Below, one piece after another: positions 16,582 through 26,000 of a stretch of 64,000 nt of DNA. Under the pieces are notes generated by a model, which saw nothing but the letters and a program-made list of their open reading frames with translations, searched no databases and was not told the DNA's origin. The position numbers were made by a program, and so were the translations under genes. The number at the start of each line of letters is the position of its first letter. The stretch's first letter is position 1. Origin of the DNA: Bacteroidales bacterium (GTDB lineage Bacteria > Bacteroidota > Bacteroidia > Bacteroidales > UBA932); NCBI GenBank assembly GCA_017631875.1, contig JAGBSL010000009.1, positions 1 to 64,000 on the forward strand. The letters run 5' to 3'.

Positions 16582-17190
16582 CTATTTTTTTAATTCCTTT
16601 ATTATTCTAATGAACTCAAAGGCATCATCCGGAAGCTTATACTCCAATTTACCATCACCGTCGCGAAGTTCCATCAGCAGACGGCCCATAAGGTTAGGGC
16701 CGACCCACTTGTCTCCTACAAGGTTAGCATTCCACGCATCAGCGCGTCTTCCAGCCTTGGGCTGTTTCTCCACAATGTATTTCCCACGACTGCGTTCCAG
16801 CTCCTTACGGAACGCCTCACACTGCTCATACTTCTGTACAATACAGAACTTCATCGCGTCTATAAGCATGCAGCCCCAGTCTTCCCTACGAAACTCCGGC
16901 TCATAACTCTTAGCCGTCATCTTTGTACTTGATGACTTTGCGCCACGAGCAGTCTCTCCGTTCCAGACTTTCTTCACGATTTCAGGATCCTTGAACTTCA
17001 TCATCTGGTAAAGATGTTCGGTCGACTTGAACTCGACACCATCGACCACAATCTTTGCCGTGGTCATATTTCCCAATATCCCCCACTCCTCTTTCGACTT
17101 GGAAAAAACCGCACACTGATCAGCCGGGTATTCGGAAATACCCCAATACTCATTATAATTGTCATGAATATACTGCGCTATACTTGGCAT
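16582..17190 (-). CDS. NADAR family protein (ADP-ribose-linked hydrolase)
   Basis: A 202-residue cytoplasmic protein of the NADAR/YbiA family. Diagnostic parts are AVFSKSKEEWGILGNM, VEFKSTEHLYQMMKF (Glu58 a likely active-site residue), ETARGAKSSSTK, and the late RADAWNANLVGDKWVGPNLMG. NADAR proteins cleave N-glycosidic bonds of ADP-ribose-like compounds, and some act as antitoxins that remove ADP-ribose from guanine in DNA opposite DarT1-type toxins. Here it stands directly before an ART-like gene with a 2-base gap. The natural reading is that it reverses or limits the ART reaction. Confidence 0.88.
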   Translation of the reverse strand: MPSIAQYIHDNYNEYWGISEYPADQCAVFSKSKEEWGILGNMTTAKIVVDGVEFKSTEHLYQMMKFKDPEIVKKVWNGETARGAKSSSTKMTAKSYEPEFRREDWGCMLIDAMKFCIVQKYEQCEAFRKELERSRGKYIVEKQPKAGRRADAWNANLVGDKWVGPNLMGRLLMELRDGDGKLEYKLPDDAFEFIRIIKELKK

Positions 17191-17326
17191 AACTACTTAT
17201 TTTTAAATGTTTACGATATTACCACCTTACTTCCTGCAACATCAATCATCACCTTGAACGACTTATAGCTAATTTCGTTTTCTGTTAACATATACGGAAA
17301 AAACCATGATTTCATTATGCAGAATA

Positions 17327-18247
17327 TCAACGAATCATTCCTTTGCTGCCCATATATGAGACACTCTTCGAGGCGGTCTCCTGTGCTTTTTCGAGAGCGG
17401 TGCGGACCACATCCTCAGTCATATCGCTCAGACGGAGGCAATCGGCCTCGACCAGAGCATTGAGGAAGGCCGAAGTCGTCCAATCGCCGGCACCCTCCCA
17501 GTCAACCACATTGTCATTTGCTACTGGAGGAAGCTTCACCCAACCTGCACCTTTCAGGTTGAAGCGGAGACCTTCAGAACCGAGGGTCTGGATGAATAGC
17601 TTATCCTTTCTTCCCTCTGCAAATGAAACGTCCGGCATATTCTGATCAGAGAACTTGACCACATCGCTGACCTCCACGCTATCGAAATCCTTCTTCTCCT
17701 TCATGGACGAAGGCTCGAAATACACCAACGAACCCTTTTCACGCAGAGCTTTCGCCATGAGCCTATGCCCCGCCGCAGGATCATCGAAGAAGAACACATC
17801 CGGCACAAAGTCAAGTGCAGCAAGGAAGGCCGGAGCCTCATCCCTCATACGCAGGAAATGTCTCCTAGGGAACCTCGAGCCTCCCGGCGAGCCCGAGCGG
17901 ACGCTGACCTTCGGCGAGCAGTCCGGCTCCAGCTTGTGGGTCACCTTCAGGAGAGTCGTTCCGCCACCTTCCACGTTGGACACGAACCTCATGTTGCAGC
18001 CATAGTCCTTCATGGACTCAGCCATCCTGTAGCCCTCTTCCGTCGTATCAAGGACGACTTGAGGATATGCGTCCCAGCCAAAATGAGACAGCATGCACAT
18101 GACGTTTCCACACGTTCCTCCGACCTCTTCAGCAACTGTCTTCTCGATGAATTTCCTATTCTCCGGTCCCTGTGGATACTCTCTGACAACGATAGTGTCA
18201 AGATTGAATATACCTGATCCTAATATCTTCTTCATATTCTCGCTCAT
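17327..18247 (-). CDS. PfkB/ribokinase family sugar or nucleoside kinase
   Basis: A 306-residue kinase. The N-terminal GSGIFNLDTIVVREYP and EEVGGTCGNVMCMLSHFGW fit the PfkB substrate-binding part. The C-terminal DWEGAGDWTTSAFLNALVEA is a variant of the DTxGAGD motif with the catalytic Asp in GAGD; Trp replaces the usual Ala after it. The middle SGSPGGSRFPRRHFLRMRD insert is unusual. It would phosphorylate a ribose-like or nucleoside substrate with ATP. Being upstream of NADAR, ART and PARG-like genes, it may recycle ribose products of ADP-ribose breakdown (inference). A 136-base gap separates it from NADAR. Confidence 0.85.
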   Translation of the reverse strand: MSENMKKILGSGIFNLDTIVVREYPQGPENRKFIEKTVAEEVGGTCGNVMCMLSHFGWDAYPQVVLDTTEEGYRMAESMKDYGCNMRFVSNVEGGGTTLLKVTHKLEPDCSPKVSVRSGSPGGSRFPRRHFLRMRDEAPAFLAALDFVPDVFFFDDPAAGHRLMAKALREKGSLVYFEPSSMKEKKDFDSVEVSDVVKFSDQNMPDVSFAEGRKDKLFIQTLGSEGLRFNLKGAGWVKLPPVANDNVVDWEGAGDWTTSAFLNALVEADCLRLSDMTEDVVRTALEKAQETASKSVSYMGSKGMIR

Positions 18248-18272
18248 TACAGATTCATAAAGTTATTAAAAA

Positions 18273-18348
18273 ATCCTGCAGACTACTGCAGGATCAGGAT
18301 ATTTTTACGGTTGAATGCCGTAATCGGGTCATGATTATCTTATCATGA
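18273..18348. promoter_or_regulatory. Two palindromes in a divergent intergenic region
   Basis: ATCCTGCAG-ACTA-CTGCAGGAT (18273-18294) and TCATGAT-TATCTT-ATCATGA (18329-18348) are perfect inverted repeats between the divergent pfkB gene and the 131-residue unknown. They may be operators or leader hairpins. No regulator gene is beside them. Confidence 0.4.
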
Positions 18349-18424
18349 GAAGATTAAAATCAAACATGTCTCACATAACAGATAATGGAAGCGTCGCGTA
18401 TCATAGATATAAATATGAGAATAT

Positions 18425-18820
18425 ATGATTCCAGAAAACGAAATAGACAGATATAGAGTAATATCTCACACGAGATATCTTTTCAAATTAGGATATAGCA
18501 AGGAATATCTTGTGGACAATGTACGCTACAACTATGGAGAAAACTGTCTGTTCCTACCGGACGCGCTCGAAGAGTACGACAGGTTGGTGGTAGAGCAGAG
18601 AAGAAAGGAGATACTGGTGGAGATCACCGCCGCCACCGCGCAGGGTATAATCGACGAGATGGTTGCCAATGGCACAGTGGAACTGCCGGAGAGCTATACG
18701 GTCAAAGGCACTGACACCGGAAGAGTGATCTTCGGGTCCCGCTCCCCCAAATGTACCATAAACACCCCTCTGAACTACTTTAGAGTAAAACTCTTGAGAA
18801 GATTTCCCAAACAGATATAA
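18425..18820 (+). CDS. Hypothetical protein, 131 residues
   Basis: Not recognised. It starts MIPENEIDRYRVISHTRYLF and is rich in charged and aromatic residues. The middle (EEYDRLVVEQRRKEILVEIT) is probably helical. The C-terminal third (VIFGSRSPKCTINTPLNYF) has a strand-like pattern. There is no signal peptide or membrane segment. It is the first gene of a plus-strand group leading, through a tiny ORF, into the AAA_13 ATPase, so it may be an accessory of that ATPase. Confidence 0.6.
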   Translation: MIPENEIDRYRVISHTRYLFKLGYSKEYLVDNVRYNYGENCLFLPDALEEYDRLVVEQRRKEILVEITAATAQGIIDEMVANGTVELPESYTVKGTDTGRVIFGSRSPKCTINTPLNYFRVKLLRRFPKQI

Positions 18821-18823
18821 TAA

Positions 18824-18988
18824 ATGAACAGAACTCCGAATCTTACAATGTTGAAGCCGGTAACCGAGTATGCTGAAATGGTTGCCAGACAGATTGATGT
18901 GAAGGCATATATGAGCAAGGGCAATGGTATGTACATGAGATTGACGGTATCATGTCATAATTGTAAAAATATATTCATAACTTTATAG
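18824..18988 (+). CDS. Possible 54-residue protein
   Basis: A short frame starting ATG three bases after the 18820 stop: MNRTPNLTMLKPVTEYAEM, then RLTVSCHNCKNIFITL. It has a CHNC pair. Its tight placement between the 131-residue protein and the ATPase (21 bases before the latter) suggests that it is translated, but there is no homology to support it. Confidence 0.4.
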   Translation: MNRTPNLTMLKPVTEYAEMVARQIDVKAYMSKGNGMYMRLTVSCHNCKNIFITL

Positions 18989-19009
18989 TCTTATAAAGGA
19001 AACGAGCAT

Positions 19010-21289
19010 ATGATAAGTTCGATATTAATGAAGGACGTGGCTTCTTACAAAGGCGAGGGCGTAACGTTCGAAGGGATGGATAAGGTCAACCTTATCTTCG
19101 GAAGCAATGGCACAGGAAAAACAACGATTTCCACATTCATGAAGGAGTATAGCGGTTATCTGGAAACAGGAGCTGCCGTGGATGGTCGCTTCGCACAATG
19201 CGGAGTTACGTGGGCAGACGATAGCAGGCAGAAGATACTCGTATACAACAGACAGTTCAAGAAGGAGAATATCGGACAAGGCAACATACCAGGCGTATTC
19301 ATAATGGGTAAAGACGCAGTGGACAATGCGCAGGAAATAGAAAATCTCGAGAAAAAACTGGCGGACAAAACAACAGCAGCCGAAAATCTCAGAACACAGG
19401 CCAGCACCCTGCGCTCAAGCGTTCTGCCAGGAGGCGGCATATATAAGGCATACTTTGAAAAGGCTGGAGACAAAATTTATAATGAAGCGACAAGTCATTA
19501 TGATGACACCTTCAAAAATATAAAGAAAGATTACGTCAAGCGACTGGAAAGAATCATCGATGCTTATAATAGATTGACGACAGTTGAAGTTCTGTCTGAA
19601 GAAAAACTGAAAGAACACATCAGTATCGCAAACCAGGCAACTGCCAACCCTATACCGGAACTGAAAGTGGTAGACATATCGCCGCTCATAGAAATCGAGA
19701 AGGACACCATATGGTCAAAGGCGGTAGTCGGCAGCGGAGATATTGACTTTGCCGGATTCATAAACGACCTCAACCTGAGCGACTGGGTAAAGAAAGGCAT
19801 GGAGAAGCTCCCGCAGACGGGCGACGTATGCCCATTCTGCCAACAGCACACGATCACAAGCAGTATCATCGAAAAGCTCAACAGTTACTTTGATGAAAGC
19901 TATGAGAAGGACATTGAGACAATCAGACGTTTGACAACAACATACGAGCGTAAAGCCATTGCAATCATTGAAACAATAAGGACATTGGAGCAATGCGAAT
20001 ACGTTGACTCGCAAGAGCTCGACAAGATGACTGATAACCTTGAGAACCTTATCAGAAGAAACCTGACGCAGATGCGCCAGAAGATAGACTTCCCTAGCTG
20101 CAAGGTAGACATGGAGGATTGCACTCCGGTTCTCAAAGACATCAACGGGGCAATCAGCATGGCAAATACAAAGATAGTTTCCAGAAACAGCCTGATAGTC
20201 CAAAAGCGTAAGATCAAGAGAGCCCTGCCTCAACGGGTGTTGGAATTTTTCGTCAAGAAATACGAAGCCGATATAGAGGCATATGTTAAAGAAAAAGAGA
20301 CCGCTCTCATAAAAGCACAAGCCCTGGACAGCGAACTAGAAAAGACTAACACAGAAATTAACCACATCGATCAAAAGATATCCGACCTCCGCGCGCAGTC
20401 ATCAGACTCAACGGCCGTCGTCGAACGCATCAATAAGGTTCTCTTAAAGCACAACTACAAGAGCTTCCACCTTGAAAACTTTGACGATTCATCATACCGC
20501 ATAGTCCGCAAAAACGGCGAAGACGCCTCCGAAACCTTGAGCGAGGGCGAAGAGACGCTTATCACATTCTTATACTTCCTGCAGCTCCTTGAAGGAAGCA
20601 CCGTGCGCGGCAAAGACTCCGGCGAACTGATCGCAGTCATCGACGACCCGATATCCAGCCTTGACAACAACATCCTTACGTTCATCGCAAGAGAAATCAA
20701 AGACCTAATATTCAGGGTCGGATACGACGATAGCAAGCTCCGACAGCTGATAATCCTGACCCACAACATCAATTTCCACAAGTCTCTGGCGAAGGGACCT
20801 GTATATGGCAGTAATACCAAAAGTCCGCAGAAGGCATACTATATCCTCGAGAAGTCTCTAGGAACAGAGTGCACCATCGTCAGAAAATCAGCAAACTCAG
20901 GTGAAGTTGAAAGCGAGTACAACGAAATGTGGAACCTGCTGAAGAGGGCGTATAGCAAACTCAATAGCGATAATACAGAAGAAGAGAACAGGGACTATAA
21001 ATATACGATCCAGAACACCATGCGACGTATCTATGAAACCTTCTTCTCCAACACCTGCGGGATGCGTGACCAGGAAATAGCCAATCTCTTCGAGCACAAA
21101 AGTAACCTATATAAATCGGCCGACTGCCGCAACCTTATCGAATGGCTCAACGAAGGTTCCCACAGCGTCTCCCTGAGCGGCTACAACGACCTCCCAAGCG
21201 ATGAGGTCATCAAAGAATACCTTGCCATCTTCGAGGAAATGTTCCGCGTTACGGGAAACATCGGTCAGTTCAAAAAGCTGATGGGATAG
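19010..21289 (+). CDS. AAA_13 family ATPase with zinc-hook motif (RloC/PrrC-like)
   Basis: A 759-residue SMC/ABC-type ATPase. Walker A is GSNGTGKTT at 31-39. Long coiled-coil arms flank CPFCQQH at 274-280, a CxxC zinc-hook as in RloC and Rad50. The ABC signature is TLSEGEETL, Walker B is LIAVIDDPISSLD, followed by the H-loop LIILTHN. Near the C-terminus MRRIYETFF and LNEGSHSV give an Arg-xxx-Glu plus a later His, the order of the anticodon-nuclease triad of PrrC/RloC. These residues are also common in other AAA_13 proteins, so tRNA cleavage is a hypothesis. The family is strongly linked to phage defence. It is followed by a two-way terminator. Confidence 0.82.
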   Translation: MISSILMKDVASYKGEGVTFEGMDKVNLIFGSNGTGKTTISTFMKEYSGYLETGAAVDGRFAQCGVTWADDSRQKILVYNRQFKKENIGQGNIPGVFIMGKDAVDNAQEIENLEKKLADKTTAAENLRTQASTLRSSVLPGGGIYKAYFEKAGDKIYNEATSHYDDTFKNIKKDYVKRLERIIDAYNRLTTVEVLSEEKLKEHISIANQATANPIPELKVVDISPLIEIEKDTIWSKAVVGSGDIDFAGFINDLNLSDWVKKGMEKLPQTGDVCPFCQQHTITSSIIEKLNSYFDESYEKDIETIRRLTTTYERKAIAIIETIRTLEQCEYVDSQELDKMTDNLENLIRRNLTQMRQKIDFPSCKVDMEDCTPVLKDINGAISMANTKIVSRNSLIVQKRKIKRALPQRVLEFFVKKYEADIEAYVKEKETALIKAQALDSELEKTNTEINHIDQKISDLRAQSSDSTAVVERINKVLLKHNYKSFHLENFDDSSYRIVRKNGEDASETLSEGEETLITFLYFLQLLEGSTVRGKDSGELIAVIDDPISSLDNNILTFIAREIKDLIFRVGYDDSKLRQLIILTHNINFHKSLAKGPVYGSNTKSPQKAYYILEKSLGTECTIVRKSANSGEVESEYNEMWNLLKRAYSKLNSDNTEEENRDYKYTIQNTMRRIYETFFSNTCGMRDQEIANLFEHKSNLYKSADCRNLIEWLNEGSHSVSLSGYNDLPSDEVIKEYLAIFEEMFRVTGNIGQFKKLMG

Positions 21290-21328
21290 CTCCACTATGC
21301 GGACGCTGACATACAATACTCTTTACAG

Positions 21329-21364
21329 AATAATAGCGAACTCAAGTTTGAGCTCGCTATTATT
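21329..21364. terminator. Bidirectional terminator hairpin
   Basis: AATAATAGCGA and TCGCTATTATT are perfect 11-base arms, and CTCAA/TTGAG extends the stem inward. It lies between the convergent ATPase and HIRAN genes and has A/T-rich flanks on both sides. Confidence 0.82.
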
Positions 21365-21366
21365 TA

Positions 21367-22521
21367 TTAGTTTTCTGGTTTATCAGTTTGATTAGACACT
21401 CCTGACCTATGGGCTTGCCAGTATATTTCCTTCATCTGAGGAATAGCTTGAGTATGAGGCATGCGTCCTGTCCAGCCATTGACCACCGTACCATCAGCGT
21501 TGAATCCGATAAAGTCACAAGCCTCATTATAGGCATCCACAGCATTATCATTACATTCTTGACTAGATGACCAATAACGATACAAGTCCGCACCAAGGCC
21601 ATACTTATTCTTCTTGCCATCTACTGATTTCAACACAAAATCTCCGAATCCAGGATATAGGCTATCAAGCTCCTGCGCAATAATTATAGCACCGCATTCG
21701 CAAGTTGGCTCCTCAAGATAACTGTCATGAGGATGCAACTGTTGACGAGGATCATGATCAAAAAGGGCATGCATGCACTCATGAATGAAGGTCTCGCAGA
21801 TCGTGAAGCAACGCCTGTCGGCATCCCCCTTTGAGTAGTAATCAATTCTATTGAGGTACACGCAGATGAGAGGATATTCGTCATCCTTTTTCATTGGAGT
21901 AAAGTACTCTCCGATAAAGTCATCTGGATTATTGCCATCAATTTCAACTTCTATCGGTTCCCTATCCCCTACCGGAACGTATGAATACTGACGTTCGATA
22001 TCCTTCAGTTCCCATATGGTGGTAAAAGCGACATCAGTCTTCCTCTGCGCCAACAGCGATCCAAGAGTCGGCATCTTGAGTGCACCTTTCTTATTAAGAG
22101 CACCGAACGCCCTGAAAACACTGCTCAGATCAAGATTCTTCACATCATCGATCATCTTCGCCTCCCTCTCAGTCAACGAATAACGACTAGCGCCATCCAA
22201 ACGGAGAGACACGGTTATCTCAAGGGCCTCCTCCTTACTATGAGTCTTTCGATTAATCGAAGCGACCGTAGCATGGAAGATCTCTGTCAAGCCACGATCA
22301 AACAACCTGTCATACTTCAGGTTACATGCCATAGGCACATAACCGAGCTTATAGCCTTTGTAATATACTGCCAAAGCCTTCTTATCGCGAGCATTATCCG
22401 GTTCCCTCTTGAAACAGACCTCTGCACCTAGAGGAATTTCATCTATGACGCGATCAAAATCACACGAATACGTTGCTCCAGCAACATAGAACTTATCGAA
22501 AAAGATGTATTTTACGTTCAT
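21367..22521 (-). CDS. HIRAN-domain protein with putative zinc metallopeptidase domain
   Basis: A 384-residue protein with two recognisable parts. Residues of about 8-110 are a HIRAN domain (YVAGATYSC, VCFKREPDNARDKKALAVYY, GYKLGYVP), a module that binds DNA ends or stalled forks in helicases and defence-linked proteins. Residues of about 210-350 hold FIHECMHALFDHDP (HExxH at 247-251) and LEEPTCECGAIIIAQE (Glu270/Glu271 a possible third ligand), a zincin-like metallopeptidase layout. No membrane segments or signal peptide. It sits convergent to the AAA_13 ATPase and upstream of Druantia on the same strand as druE. DNA-damage-triggered or phage-triggered proteolysis is a possible role, but only the domains are supported. 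Confidence 0.75.
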   Translation of the reverse strand: MNVKYIFFDKFYVAGATYSCDFDRVIDEIPLGAEVCFKREPDNARDKKALAVYYKGYKLGYVPMACNLKYDRLFDRGLTEIFHATVASINRKTHSKEEALEITVSLRLDGASRYSLTEREAKMIDDVKNLDLSSVFRAFGALNKKGALKMPTLGSLLAQRKTDVAFTTIWELKDIERQYSYVPVGDREPIEVEIDGNNPDDFIGEYFTPMKKDDEYPLICVYLNRIDYYSKGDADRRCFTICETFIHECMHALFDHDPRQQLHPHDSYLEEPTCECGAIIIAQELDSLYPGFGDFVLKSVDGKKNKYGLGADLYRYWSSSQECNDNAVDAYNEACDFIGFNADGTVVNGWTGRMPHTQAIPQMKEIYWQAHRSGVSNQTDKPEN

Positions 22522-22571
22522 ATTTGAATGAAATTCAAGAATTTACATCAAAAACACGCGCACCATTCTCA

Positions 22572-23021
22572 TCAAGCACAAGCAGGGGTATATGTGAACT
22601 CGTATGAATCTTCAACCATTTCACACTCAATCCCGTAAACTTCTTCGAGGTACTCGGCATATTCCGCAGTATCCATTTGAGCGATTCTCTCGTCTTCCTG
22701 GCTCATCCACTCATCAAAATCACCATCAAAACCGCTCTCATCGAACATTTCATGCAACTTTGTGAAGTCTGCTTCATAGCATCCACGATAATTCTTTATC
22801 CCGTCAATGATCAAGAGATCGTGTGCCCTGCTGTAGGCCTCATAATCAATTTCCTCATAGACCTCCGGAAGGCCTTCCTCCAACTGCTCATTGGTAACTT
22901 CCTTGCCATTTGCAAAGGCCTCCAACTGCTCAGCCATCGAATCTTCCAATTCGATTTCGAGCTGCTCTTTTTTGTCTAAGTAGGTTAGGTAGGTGGTTAG
23001 GGTTATTTTTATTGTTTTCAT
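22572..23021 (-). CDS. Very acidic hypothetical protein
   Basis: A 149-residue protein with about 41 Asp/Glu against about 10 Lys/Arg. It starts MKTIKITLTTYLTYLDKKEQ and has helical acidic stretches (EQLEEGLPEVYEEIDYEAY, MDTAEYAEYLEEVYGIE). Function not recognised. The segment PEVYEEIDYEAYSRA loosely resembles PEIYEKLEQAHRDAA in the acidic protein at 43733. Its place downstream of druE would allow a role as a regulator or nucleic-acid mimic, but this is only a guess. Confidence 0.6.
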   Translation of the reverse strand: MKTIKITLTTYLTYLDKKEQLEIELEDSMAEQLEAFANGKEVTNEQLEEGLPEVYEEIDYEAYSRAHDLLIIDGIKNYRGCYEADFTKLHEMFDESGFDGDFDEWMSQEDERIAQMDTAEYAEYLEEVYGIECEMVEDSYEFTYTPACA

Positions 23022-23094
23022 GTGGTTTTCGGGTTAATGTCATTTGAAATGAAAATCAAAAAGATGGTCGGAACTTTTGTCAAGTAATGATTCA

Positions 23095-26000
23095 TTATCT
23101 TAATTCCACATCATATTTGATGCGCTGATTCAACGAAATATCTATTTGTGAGGAGACATCGGTATCTTTAGGGTGATTATCCGATGACCATCCATTCGTT
23201 ATTCCTCCATCTGGATACAGAACTAATGTGGTGGTGCCATTTGATATTTCCATAGACCTCCAATGAGGCAGAGAGCCTCTCATTCTTACATCCATATCTA
23301 CAACCGTACCTACATTAAGGAAGAATCCCTGCAGATACATATCCCTATCATTTGAATACTTGAAGTTTTGAGTGAATGACCAGTCGTCGTACTTAGGATT
23401 AAAGCAATATGGGGTTCGATCCACATACCTTTCTCCCACATATTTTACAAATACATTCTTAGGTCGGTTAACCTTTGCGATAAAAGCCCTGATGAATTTT
23501 GCAAACAACAGAATTCCCAAATGTGATTTCAGATGCTCATCCGTATAAGTGAAAGTCAATACTGAATCACTACTATTATCAATAAACCTCTGAATCATAG
23601 ACGAATTATGAGTTCGCAACTCTTCCGTGATCAGTGAATCCAAGAGATCATCTGATGAGATTTGCAGCCCTGCATCCAAATATATCATCTCTACTCCACC
23701 AGTCATATTATCTATATCCAAACGTGTTTTACTGCCAAGACTATTCTGGTCAAATTCAATCGAATAGACAATATAACCCCAATCAGAGTTCATGCTGTTC
23801 CACTTCTTATTATCAGAGAAATACAGCCTTCCTCCTGCATAGGCTATTGGACAGAATCCAAATTGAGAGAAGTTATTCACGTAAGTACGGTCTATGCCGC
23901 CATCAAGATTCTTAAGCATGTTCATGACTGCCGGTGTAACCAGCTGTGGCAACTGACCGACAACATGAATCTCATTCCGCCTATCAGGTTTAAGTCCAAG
24001 AGTAATCCAGCCACTTTCGCTTATTATGTGCATACCCTGTGCATCATATACAGCAACCTTATCATAGTAATCATACTGATTAACCTCAGAGTTAAAGAAC
24101 AATATAGCCGATGGATCAGCTTCTATCGCGTGAATAATATCAGCACGAGTTTCCTTTACCACGGTTGGGTATGCATTCTGTATGTGGGCAGGAACTTCAT
24201 CCTCGATAAGCTCTTTTGCCCACTCGAGCCAATTCTTGAACAATTCGATATCAATCTGATCATAGTACCTTATGGTATTCCTGTCAAGAATCTGATGAGG
24301 TTCAGTTACAGTCCTCATCTTGTTAAAAATTTCCTGTTTTATAAGCTTCTTTATCTTAGCCGCATTAAGTTGAGTGGAAATTCCAGCACCGCCTTTTGCA
24401 GTATCAAATACGCACAATGTACCTTTCTTAGAGATGAAGAAGTCGATTTCTGAGCGGTCACGTTGCACCTCATCTGCAAAGATATCGCACAACACGATGG
24501 CGAAAGTCGTCACTATTTTTATATCATCGACATTTCTTGGGTCAATATCTTCGATCTTGATATCTTCCTTCTTAAACAACTGGATTTCAGAAAAGTTTGT
24601 CTGGAGCTTTCCTGCAAAGATAACCCCATGTTTAATATCAGAAGCCATGCAGTCACATTTACCATCATTGGTAACATTATCAGGATCTCTTCTGAGCGGT
24701 TTATGAGCACATTCCCAAATAGTCCAGCCATTAGGGTCAAGTGTACTATGACCAAGTTTATATCCCTCTTCTTCAACCACTGCCCTTCCACATTTAGCGC
24801 ACACAGAATATCCTTGACCAAGACCAGAATTATAATAAAGGATATATGGAGTATTATCCCAACTGTCACTTGTCCTTAATTTGAGAGGACTTTCTCCAAG
24901 ATGAGATGCCACACATGGTGTAAAAGGAACAGCCGCATCCTGCATTTCAAGGAATTGCGCAGAAACCTGAGAGAACACATTAGAACTTGTATCACGTGAA
25001 ACACCATACTCCGCCCTGAAGGCATCAGGATATATAACGACCTGTCCATCGGCTAATGGAGATATCTTAAGATACCCGTCCTCCATCTTATAATAGTCGA
25101 ACGGCTTGCTCCAATCTACTCCTCCTACTCTATATACAGAGTTATTGATCGTAACCACTCGTCCTGGTGCGAATTGCGCCAAAGCACGGACAAGATCAGC
25201 TGATGGTTGCTTGTTCTTACCCTTGCGATAGCCGGATTTTGCATCCTGCCTGCTTACAATCAGCTCAATGATATCAAGAGGCATGTTAGCGTTTGGAGTG
25301 AACTGATGGGTAGACATAAACTCCAGAAGATTGGTCTTCAACAGATTAGTCCACTTGAAATGCAGACCTCTAAGCAATTTGCTGAAACACTTGTTCGATT
25401 TCTGTTGCCATGTAAATGTAAAGGAGTCCACCGTAGTTATAAGATCTTGCTGAGATATTCCCGCATTTGCAGCCTCGTTATTGAAATACGTAGCAAGATT
25501 TTTAACAATAGACTGAAATTCCTCCTCCATCTGTTTGGCAGCTTCGATAGTCTTAAGAACAAGGGCATGAATATCGCCAATAGTCAAGGTTCTTCCAACA
25601 ACCTCGCCGATATTATTCAATTCCTTAACGATATCGCGATTGACCATGTTCGGTGCATGCATATAGTCTTCAAGAGTCTGAATAAATTCAGCGAATGCAG
25701 AACGGTAGACATCTGCTCCAGATGCCAGGCATATAAGATTGCCATGGCTATCCTGAATACAATCATACCTTGTCTTTGGTGAACCGGCACCGATAGGATT
25801 TTGTTTCGCAAACTTGTAATCTGTAAAGAAATCCATCAAGTTCGTGCCTGTCTCTCCCAAAGCAATATGGTTGAACACAGACTTAAACACATACGCATTG
25901 ACCTGTCTCTGAAGAATCACCTGGCTGGCAAAATCAACATACGGAGCACCTATCGCCTTGTTTATCAATGTCAAAGGATGCTCGCACACATTACGACTAT

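Noticed and set aside
18273..18294. Terminator at the ATCCTGCAG palindrome
   Set aside because: Neither flanking gene ends there; both genes diverge from this gap. It is better seen as a regulatory or leader element.
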